Shown one piece after another: positions 58,773 through 64,000 of a DNA stretch of 64,000 bases. The stretch comes from Glandiceps talaboti (Eukaryota > Hemichordata > Enteropneusta > Spengelidae): positions 15,650,001-15,714,000 of the forward strand of contig NC_135553.1 in assembly GCF_964340395.1 (NCBI RefSeq), written 5' to 3'. A model generated the notes under the pieces. That model searched no databases, was not told the origin of the DNA, and saw only the letters and a list, made by a program, of their open reading frames with translations. The translations under genes and the position numbers were made by a program. How positions within the stretch are numbered: the first letter of the stretch is position 1; each line of letters opens with the position of its first letter.

Positions 58773-60050
58773 GCGCACACACGCACATCTGCATACATAC
58801 ATACATACATACATAGTCTAGATATTTCTTGAAGCCTAAAGTACTACTGAACCTCAGTTCAGTGTATATATCATACTAAAAAATAAACAGTTTTGTTTAT
58901 AATAAATTCTAAATATTATTATATACAGCCCTTGTCTATACATTTGTGCATTAAAAATTATATGAAAACCATAAAATCTCTGTTTGCAAATGAATATATA
59001 TCGCATAGAGATATAGACTGCCTGATAAAATATAGGTAAGTATGAACAGTGTACAGTATATACACGCTATAAAAAAAAATCTCTGCTCTATCTCCACAGT
59101 TAGTATTGATTTCACTGCCTGCGGCTATTCCAATTTTCAAGTCAATTTCATTCAAACAAAGCTGATGATTGTAAAAATTCAGTCGATTTGAGTCTAATGT
59201 AAGCTGCTATTTTGATATATTGTGTGGAAATCTAATAACACAGTAGTGTAACCCCTAAATCTAAATCTTTCCATCAAAATAAATGACTAAAACTAATCAG
59301 TTATGATTGTAATTGCATTCCGTGGGCAGAGAATTAAGTTTAACAAAGTTTTGACAAAAGTCTGGTACTTTTTTCACATTAGGCTTAAATATATAACTGG
59401 ATATTTATTAATCCTAAAATACTTTTTCTTCTTTCAGATGGAGAGTATTAGAGTGATGTAAGGAACCAAAGGGGGGGGGGGGGGAGGGGAGGCAATAGTT
59501 CAACGTAGGATAAAAACTAAACATTCTTTTAGTTACTAGGCTTCAGAACCCCCTCCCCCCCTTTCACACTTAATTGGCCAAAATTGAAAATAATGTTTCA
59601 GACAGCACAATCAATTTTGAATCAGTATGTATTAGTATGTAGTGCTATGATGAATACAAAGCCATTTTTTCCAACATGTATTTTTGTGCCATGCATTTAC
59701 TGTATAGCAAACATTCTTGATTTCAGTGACTACATTTTTTTCACAAATGGTTGTATTTAGGGGTATAATAAAACAGATTTTTTAAAAAGTAAAATCATTT
59801 TTGTTACATGTGAACTAAAATGGTTCTAATTCCACCTACCCCCAAACCAAAAGAATTTAGGTTTTTTTTATCCTACATTGCCTACATCCTATCTTGCCCA
59901 TGAGTGAGTAGTTGATTCAATATTACATAATAATTTGTATAAAATATGAATTGAATACGTACCTTTGGATACTTGTGACATAGGAACACAATAAGCTGGA
60001 ATAAAGCTTTCTTCCTAATAAAGCCAGTGAACTGTAACATGGCACAGAAT
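36087..60050 (-). CDS. TBCD: Tubulin-folding cofactor D, C-terminal exons (gene enters from right edge)
   Basis: This gene-level entry covers five minus-strand exons: 59963-60050, 57864-57973, 50517-50595, 39017-39077 and 36087-36286. TBCD is a large cytosolic HEAT-repeat chaperone that binds beta-tubulin and works with TBCE and ARL2 in alpha/beta-tubulin assembly and disassembly. The first three exons encode the conserved C-terminal region: 'FCAMLQF', 'LCHKYPK', 'IRKTTANKFYE', 'LDEVLIILSETQW' and 'RNNLCDLMGI'. In order and wording these follow the end of vertebrate TBCD, which ends shortly after its LCDLLGV-like motif. Two further exons with good splice sites and matching phase would add a basic/acidic tail and a 65-residue end. 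Upstream exons are outside the window. The TBCD call is firm; the tail exons are less certain. Confidence 0.88.
36287..39016. other. Putative TBCD intron before terminal exon
   Basis: A 2.7-kb stretch with a 59-bp tandem repeat (37505-37682) and otherwise unique AT-rich sequence. Nothing else was recognised. Confidence 0.5.
37505..37682 (+). repeat. 59-bp tandem repeat, three copies
   Basis: Units contain 'caatctttgaaaagaattca' and 'actgtgtctctgtgt', spaced 59 bases apart. Confidence 0.88.
39017..39077 (-). CDS. TBCD: Putative additional TBCD C-terminal exon, charged
   Basis: This 61-base segment has an acceptor 'taactatattgcag' and a donor GTATGA, and is open in the phase left by the preceding exon. 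It encodes A-G-A-K-A-K-E-K-K-Q-E-N-E-D-E-M-A-S-Y-K plus one base. The composition is strongly charged, like a flexible tail. I do not recognise this segment from vertebrate TBCD. Support comes from splice sites, phase continuity and in-phase joining to a downstream terminal exon. It could instead belong to a separate small gene. Confidence 0.6.
39165..39425. mobile_element. Long imperfect foldback element, arms ~85 bp
   Basis: The best-paired part is GTTTGATAAGAACAGTTTTA at 39236 against the inverse of the sequence ending at 39364, one mismatch over about 24 bases. Weaker pairing extends outward through 'agacttg.attaca' and 'atgttag'. The start lies about 90 bases beyond the charged tail exon at 39017-39077. 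Confidence 0.75.
40028..40062. repeat. 35-bp palindrome with 17-bp perfect arms
   Basis: TAGCTCAGGAACTATAC and its exact complement surround a single T. As DNA it could extrude a cruciform; as RNA it would be a near loop-less hairpin. No flanking duplication was seen. Confidence 0.88.
40221..40252. mobile_element. 32-bp palindrome flanked by 7-bp direct repeats
   Basis: CACAGACAAGTA and TACTTGTCTGTG (12-bp perfect arms) surround an eight-base spacer. AGCAAAT lies directly on both sides. The size and the flanking repeat length equal those of the palindrome at 55692-55723. Confidence 0.7.
40727..41030 (+). repeat. 67-bp tandem repeat, 4.5 copies, alternating as a 134-bp dimer
   Basis: Unit starts fall at 40727, 40794, 40861, 40928 and 40995. 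Copies 2 and 4 are alike ('acaactgggtaatacacc') and copies 3 and 5 are alike ('acgactatgtaatacacc'). Confidence 0.9.
41093..41470. repeat. GATAT-rich degenerate satellite
   Basis: Short 'gatatgatac/gatatggt' words are organised into a loose unit of about 57 bases containing 'acatgtgattatgatatgat'. The long His-Ile-Ser-Tyr minus-strand frame is an artefact. Confidence 0.88.
43053..43330 (+). mobile_element. Dispersed repeat family R, copy 3
   Basis: It begins with 'agagtaggtaggtaggtggg' and ends 'tagggtcggcttaaactacg' then 'gggttatcggaat', matching the order of the other copies. The interior differs. Confidence 0.55.
45820..45915 (-). mobile_element. Dispersed repeat family R, minus-strand fragment
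   Basis: 'ttcgacctacctacccaatt' is the reverse of the family start (TAGGTAGGTCG). Only a short piece is recognisable. Confidence 0.4.
46114..46195. repeat. (CA)n microsatellite with GCGCATGCGC core
   Basis: CA runs on either side of a 'gcgcatgcgcatgcg' segment, an alternating purine-pyrimidine stretch that could favour left-handed DNA. Confidence 0.93.
49105..49400 (+). repeat. Two-copy repeat, ~150-bp unit
   Basis: 'cagtttgttaccatggttac' at about 49106 and 'ggcttgttaccatggctacc' at about 49262 head two similar blocks, each with 'caaaa.tattga' and 'attttcacta'. Confidence 0.65.
49621..49803. mobile_element. 183-bp foldback element, arms almost to the centre
   Basis: The left arm GAACCCCATTCTGCACGGGT, 'gggtatttgtatgagtgctt' and 'gcagtacttg' is mirrored by the right arm read backwards (GAACCCATACTGTACAAGTG, 'gggtatttaaactcgtgctt', 'gcagtg'). 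The centre holds 'gagcatagc' twice. No coding capacity is present. Confidence 0.78.
50517..50595 (-). CDS. TBCD: TBCD exon with RNNLCDLMGI motif
   Basis: This 79-base exon completes the split Trp and adds 26 codons, D-E-A-V-K-D-V-R-P-I-R-N-N then L-C-D-L-M-G-I-S-R-P-V-M-K. The acceptor is 'gattgtttgcag' and the donor 'GTAAAA'. The 'R-N-LCDL-G' motif matches the extreme C-terminus of vertebrate TBCD, which stops a few residues later. Here the exon ends at a codon boundary with a usable donor, so the frame continues in later exons. Reading through the donor would add only a few residues and could give a short isoform. Confidence 0.88.
50940..51175 (+). repeat. G-rich irregular tandem repeats
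   Basis: 'gatggggtgtggtggtggtg' occurs twice, then a unit 'cagttggaaagagatggggg' with 'agtttttaattattgattgg' occurs twice. G runs reach nine to ten. Confidence 0.85.
51250..51400 (+). repeat. ~48-bp AT-rich tandem repeat, three copies
   Basis: Units contain 'aatttctaaatgacagcata' and 'tttaaaatctaa'. Confidence 0.8.
51982..52340 (+). repeat. Dispersed repeat copy 3, full
   Basis: It matches 4935-5300 throughout, with the same leader and the same internal duplication of about 105-110 bases ('ggctgttgctatgggcatgg' and 'ggctgttgctatggacatgg'). Small insertions and deletions show it is not a recent duplicate. Confidence 0.8.
53400..54474 (-). mobile_element. Decayed non-LTR retrotransposon reverse-transcriptase fragment, interrupted
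   Basis: On the minus strand, 54474-54333 reads 'FFNFLLRRPQIVKVG' and 'DASQGWVLSPLL', the RT motif region before the catalytic box. After an interruption, 53852-53541 reads 'LYTCDG', 'AIKFADDTTG' (catalytic ADD) and 'LISWCSENKLDLHVSKTKE'. Weaker similarity ('KAQ', 'LKQLKKVWT') continues toward 53400 with stops. It resembles RTs of CR1/L2/Rex-type LINEs. It is incomplete at both ends and not functional. Confidence 0.8.
53856..54332 (+). mobile_element. 5'-truncated LINE 3' end inserted in the older RT fragment
   Basis: The plus strand encodes, with frame breaks, 'HISSVLSALHWLPVHYRIQY', then 'PVLWNSIPLELRSSFTVDKF' and 'KKDIKTLLFARAL', followed by a TTGA tandem tail. This is the usual C-terminal end of CR1/L2-like ORF2 proteins. 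It splits the antisense RT between 'SPLL' and 'AILYTCDG', so it is the younger insertion. Several stops show it is dead. Confidence 0.75.
55537..55583. repeat. (CA)n microsatellite
   Basis: About 23 CA units. Confidence 0.95.
55692..55723. mobile_element. 32-bp palindrome flanked by 7-bp direct repeats, same arms as 30937
   Basis: CTCAGACCACTAA and TTAGTGGTCTGAG surround 'tgaaat'. ACTGTAG lies directly on both sides, as expected of a target-site duplication. Total length is 32 bases, as at 30937 and 40221. Confidence 0.72.
57550..57858. repeat. (CA)n/(CATA)n compound microsatellite at an exon edge
   Basis: CA runs, a 'tacatgtatatatatacatg' palindromic section, then about 30 CATA units with CACA interruptions. 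The Tyr-Val-Cys-Met frames are artefacts. Confidence 0.95.
57864..57973 (-). CDS. TBCD: TBCD exon with IRKTTANKFYE motif
   Basis: This 110-base exon has 36 codons plus two bases of a Trp codon (tg|g). The acceptor is 'ccttgattgcag' and the donor GTAAGT. It encodes 'IRKTTANKFYESIL', 'TYDDIVDVEKLDEV' and 'LIILSETQ'. Vertebrate TBCD has 'RKTTASQVYE', 'LLTYSDVV' and 'LDEVVTVLSDT' in the same order, making this the most diagnostic exon of the gene. The donor lies only about ten bases from a long CATA/CA microsatellite in the following intron. Confidence 0.93.
58688..58815. repeat. (CA)n microsatellite with GCGCGC and (CATA)n end
   Basis: About 41 CA units, then 'gcgcgcacacacgcac', then five CATA units. 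Confidence 0.95.
59465..59905 (-). mobile_element. Tourist-like MITE, copy 3, inverted and eroded
   Basis: Read on the minus strand it follows 25142-25542: 'aatgtaggat' near one end, then 'atcctacgttgaactattgc' at the other. The terminal GGGGCGA repeats are lost, and a poly-G tract sits at one edge. It overlaps the intron side of the splice donor of the exon at 59963. Confidence 0.65.
59963..60050 (-). CDS. TBCD: TBCD exon with FCAMLQF / LCHKYPK segment
   Basis: This 88-base exon has one split-codon base followed by 29 codons. Its acceptor is 'ttttag' above 60050 and its donor is GTACGT below 59963, and it ends at a codon boundary. The product reads F-C-A-M-L-Q-F-T-G-F-I-R-K-K, then A-L-F-Q-L-I-V-F-L-C-H-K-Y-P-K. 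It matches the TBCD segment where vertebrates have a 'FCGMVQF' start and an 'LCHRFP' end. It lies in the alpha-helical C-terminal domain of the chaperone. Confidence 0.88.
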
Positions 60051-61063
60051 CTAAAAATAAACATAATTTGAGGATTAGTTTTCACACTGACTGCACCAAT
60101 CTGGGATCAAGGCCCCCACAGTACTATTAATAGTAGATCAAGGCTCAAAATTAACAGTAGTCCTGTGTCCACAGATTACCAATTCTTGTCATGGGGGCTA
60201 CAATACTTCGCAGCTGGTAGCCTGCTCAGGCTACCACTGATTATGTGATGATTTAAAGGATGGAAGATTTACAGACTTGAAAATATTTCAATAACATACA
60301 TATTTCCAATAGTTCAGGAATATGGGACTACAGGTCATCAGCCTTGGACTACCATTTTCTGAAATTGGTAACCCATTGAGACTACCACAGAAAAAAAGTT
60401 TCTTTCAAGCTCTGTCTAAGATGGAGAGAAATGTTGCTGCAGTTATTTTAAATTTTCTGTTTCAATACAACTATATTGGCCGCTATCTATATAATCCTTG
60501 AAACCATGTACACTATATTTTTCATCATTTGTAACTTTAGCACATTAGGATTGAAATAGATTTATCTTGCCTGTTTCATGCTAATCACCATCACAAACAC
60601 TGAATGTAAACTGACACACAGTGTATAAGTATTCATGACAGAGTCTACAACTCGATATTATGAGAATACTATGTTTGCATCACAGTTTTTGAATTGTATA
60701 CAGAGCATATCACTCGTACAATACCACTGTGAAAAACACTTTATACAATGAGTTGTCATCATTTTGACATTCTCCTTTTAAAAGTTAATGGTTACTTTTA
60801 CCAAACATCATCTAATCACACAGTTTAACGTACACATCCCTAGAAACATCACTACCTAATTTCAGACAAATTTGCCTAGTTGTTCATCGGGATAAGGATT
60901 TTATTTTTACTTGACAAGACATCACATTTTTAATCCAAAAAGTTCATAACTAGGGTACGTTCATTGTGATTATAACCATTACACAGTTTTCCAACTAGAC
61001 ATCTTAAGTGATATCCCTATCAAATACCAAGGCAATCATCCTAATGGTTTTTGACTTTGTCTT

Positions 61064-61064
61064 T

Positions 61065-61096
<32 letters not shown>

Positions 61097-61303
61097 AGAC
61101 AGACAGACAAATGGAGACAGACTGATTGATTTTGTCATTTACGTATTATATATACAGACAGACAGTGAGAAAGACAGACGAATGGAGAAACAGACAGATT
61201 GACTTTGTCATTTATGTATGTATGTATATATATATACACACACACACACACAGACAGTGAGAGAGACAGATAGGCAGACAGACAGACAGACAGACAGACA
61301 GAT
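61064..61303 (+). repeat. Compound AT/GACA microsatellite with ~75-bp duplication
   Basis: Two blocks share '(at)n agacagacag', 'aatggaga.acaga' and 'ttgattttgtcattta.gta', then a longer CAGA run. Confidence 0.85.
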
Positions 61304-62130
61304 GTTTTACCATGACCATGCCAAACAACAAAGCCTAGTTTAATTGTGCTTAAGTTGGTTATAATTTAGAATGTGATTCTGAAAGTCATTCTACATATTC
61401 TACAGAGAGTTTAATATCAAATACTATCAAGGAATTCAAGTATTCATTTCTCAGGATATTGTAGATTTTTTTACAACAATATGTTTGATCATCGTTAACG
61501 ATTCTATCCAGTTGAAAATATTGAGTACTTCCTGTCATAAAAACCTAATTTTCTTTATCAATAAAGCTAAAATATTTCCATAAAACTACAGTCCAACCAT
61601 ATTTCATTTTTTAATTGTGGGCTATTAATTGGCTTAATGAAATCAGAATATTGATATCGAAACACAAAGTGACCAAAATTGGATTTCCTTTAATCATAAA
61701 TCATCATTATTCCCTGCATGCCTTTTTACTAATTGATAATTTGATAAAGTTCTTAATTAAAAAAGTTTTGCATCTTTATGATTTTTTAAATTAAATTACG
61801 TTCTTATTTCTACCACATATAGCCTTGAGATGTTTTGCCAGTAATAAAAAGAATTATTGCATAGGTTTGCCTTAAGGCACAAACAATGAGTTAAATTCAG
61901 GTTTTTGTATCTGTATGACAAATGTGCAGTTTCATCTTTGATACAGGAACAGGAGATTGGCTACTATATCATGCTGTGACAAAATGGTATGATGAATCAT
62001 GTCAACCTATGCAGTGTGACATTATGAAATGTATAGACAAGTTAAGATGTTGATTCAATAAACGTTTATACTTTCCAGTGGAAATGCATTACAAAACTAT
62101 CAAATGCACCACATTCTTCACCTATCAAAT

Positions 62131-62443
62131 GTAACAAAAGTACCAAGTCTAAGTCATGTTCCGTCTAACATAAGTACCACGTCTAAGTCATGTTCCATGT
62201 AACATAAGTACCAAGTCTAAGTCATGTTCCATCTAACATAAGTACCAAGTCTAAAGTCATGTTCCATGTAACATAAGTACCAAGTCTAAGTCATGTTCCA
62301 TCTAACATAAGTACCAAGTCTAAGCCATGTTCCATCTAACATAAGTACCAAGTCTAAGTCATGTTCCATCTAACATAAGTACCAAGTCTAAGCCATGTTC
62401 CATCTAACATAAGTACCACGTATAAGTCATGTTCCATCTAACA
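62131..62443 (+). repeat. 34-bp tandem repeat, ~9 copies
   Basis: The unit is close to 'ataagtaccaagtctaagtc' + 'atgttccatctaac'. One more diverged unit ('ataagaaccaagtctaagca...') follows the TIR element at 63369, suggesting that the element sits within or at the edge of the array. Confidence 0.9.
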
Positions 62444-62467
62444 ATACACAAGTCATTGGGAATGACA

Positions 62468-63368
62468 TAGTCCCCGCTATGATTGGGTTTTAAGGAACTG
62501 GCAGTTTATGTTGTCATTTTCTTGATATCACTAATCTGATCACGCAACAACACTTGTGAACCTAAATCAAACAGACTTAGATATGTTGTGTCTCCTCGTT
62601 GGACATGGGACATGCCTACTCTTCAAGATGATGTGATGGGGGGGGGGGGACCTGTTCAAGCATGTCTGAGTTATGGCTTTGGACATGGAAAATTTGCAAA
62701 CAAAATGGCTGCTAGGCTGCCATATTGGACCGTATCAAGACAACAATGAATATGCACATGTATGTCATAGAACACTGTCCTAATACCAACTTTGAATGAG
62801 ATCTGTTCAAGCATGTCTGAGTTATGGCTTTGGACATGGAAAATTTGCAAACAAAATGGCTGCCAGGCAGCCATATTGGATTGTGTCACAACGAAAATGG
62901 ATATGCACGTGTATGTCATAGAACACTGTCCTAACACCAACTTTGAATGAGATCTGTTCAAGCATGTCTGAGTTATGGCTTTGGACATGGAAAATTTGCA
63001 AACAAAATGGCTGCCAGGCAGCCATATTGGATCGTATTAAGATGGAAATGGATATGCACATGTATGTCATAGAACACTGTCCTAATACCAACTTTGAATG
63101 AGATCTGTTAAAGCATGTCTGAGTTATGGTTTTAGACAGGGAAAATTTGCAAACAAAATGGCTGCTAGGCGGCCATATTGGATCGTATAATGAAACAAAT
63201 TGACGTGCATATGTATGTCATTGTATGTTGCCCTGTTCCAAGTTTGAAAAAAATCGGTCCAGGCATCTCCAAGAAACGGCTCTGGACGGACGGACGGACA
63301 GACGGACGGACGGACAGACGGAACCCAATCCATAAGTCCCCATTCCGGACTTCATCCAGCGGGGACTA
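62468..63368 (+). mobile_element. 901-bp TIR element with internal 151-bp tandem repeats
   Basis: The ends are exact inverses, TAGTCCCCGCT and AGCGGGGACTA. The inside holds four copies of a 151-bp unit ('caagcatgtctgagttatgg', 'aaaatggctgccaggcagcc', 'catagaacactgtcctaa'), a diverged fifth copy, and a GGAC/GACAGAC microsatellite. Near the right end, 'aagtcccc' and 'ggactt' form a subterminal hairpin. There is no transposase; TA at both ends may be the target duplication. Confidence 0.78.
62652..63255 (+). repeat. 151-bp tandem array inside the TIR element
   Basis: Unit landmarks 'caagcatgtctgag' fall at 62657, 62808, 62959 and 63110, exactly 151 bases apart. The minus-strand frames of about 90-105 codons through it are artefacts of the repeat. 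Confidence 0.92.
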
Positions 63369-64000
63369 ATAAGAACCAAGTCTAAGCAAATGTTCAATGT
63401 AACTATTCAATTGAGTACAAAGTACCATATGGCCTACCATACGAAATGTCATATTGTTCACTTAATACTACTTTATAGTTAACATGCCATGTTTTTGATG
63501 TACACATGGTTGTTACATTGTATTGTAGTATCTAATGGTAACTTTCATCGATGTGACAGTACTGGAGAACTAGCTGTTTACATTATAAAATTTACAAAAT
63601 AGTTATTGTTTTTAAACGTTACACTGAATTCTAAAAACTATTTTTACATCATCGAATTGATAAAAATGTTTTAATTTGTTTTTTTAACATTACTGTTAAT
63701 TCTTTAAAATCATTTTTACATTGTAGGATTTATAAAATATTAATGTGTGAATTCTAAAAACTATTTTTACATTGTTGAATTTCTAACATGTTTGACAATT
63801 CTTAAAATATGAAGTTTATGTAAAAACACACCAAACATTCTAATGTATACATGACATAAGAAAGAACACTTAGGTGAAAGATACTTGATGAGATAAATAT
63901 CTAGTACATGCACTTAACACATGACAGATAATCACAAGAGTATTTCCCTGGATTATATCATGTATGCTTTATTCCTGGTGGGAGAAATACCCTGGTCCTG

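Larger units (their letters stand above)
57974..59962. other. TBCD intron
   Basis: A 2-kb intron with a long CA microsatellite and most of a MITE copy at 59465-59905. No exon was seen. Confidence 0.75.
60051..64000. other. TBCD intron, continuing past right edge
   Basis: No further TBCD exon was recognised here; the preceding exon must end with two split-codon bases and lies outside the window. The stretch holds an AT/GACA compound microsatellite, a 34-bp tandem array and a TIR element. The last 600 bases are AT-rich with short near-repeats of 'ctaaaaactatttttacat'. Confidence 0.6.

Noticed and set aside
62671-63333. Minus-strand frames of 69-105 codons with repeated segments
   Set aside because: They lie in the 151-bp repeats of a noncoding TIR element.
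60051-64000. Search for the preceding TBCD exon
   Set aside because: No segment with an acceptor, the required two-base phase and TBCD-like residues was found, so the exon is placed beyond the window.

Overview
The window looks like nuclear DNA of an animal, most likely a marine invertebrate. It is AT-rich and contains no bacterial-style genes. Coding sequence is confined to short exons with canonical GT/AG borders, split by introns of 2-15 kb. The rest is microsatellites, minisatellites, MITE-like elements and LINE fragments. The exact phylum cannot be fixed from the sequence alone.

Two protein-coding genes are supported, both on the minus strand and head to tail. (1) A FAM20-family secretory-pathway kinase (FAM20C/A-like) starts with an ATG at 23334. 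It continues through exons 22718-23334, 7605-7729 and 1124-1202 and runs off the left edge. All three exons join in phase and give the signal anchor, the stalk, the family's 'GINRY..LY' region and the start of the kinase domain (GGTQ loop and the Lys of the FKP motif). (2) The 3' end of tubulin-folding cofactor D (TBCD) enters from the right edge. Its exons are 59963-60050, 57864-57973 and 50517-50595, followed by two exons (39017-39077 and 36087-36286) that appear to add a C-terminal tail I do not recognise from vertebrate TBCD. Exon phases agree at every junction.

Layout: 1-1123, FAM20 intron 3. 1203-7604, intron 2. 7730-22717, intron 1, rich in small elements and holding an ETS/CRE-like motif cluster near 14000. 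23335-36086, intergenic, with the FAM20 5' flank, MITEs and a 39-bp minisatellite. 36287-64000, TBCD introns with tandem repeats, foldback elements, a nested LINE and a TIR element carrying 151-bp internal repeats. No rRNA, tRNA, CRISPR array or complete autonomous transposon was recognised.

The two genes have unrelated jobs. FAM20 phosphorylates secreted proteins in the Golgi lumen, and TBCD handles beta-tubulin in the cytosol. The most unusual structures are two 32-bp palindromes flanked by 7-bp direct repeats, a dispersed roughly 70-100 bp foldback family, several other TIR/foldback elements, and the possible TBCD tail.
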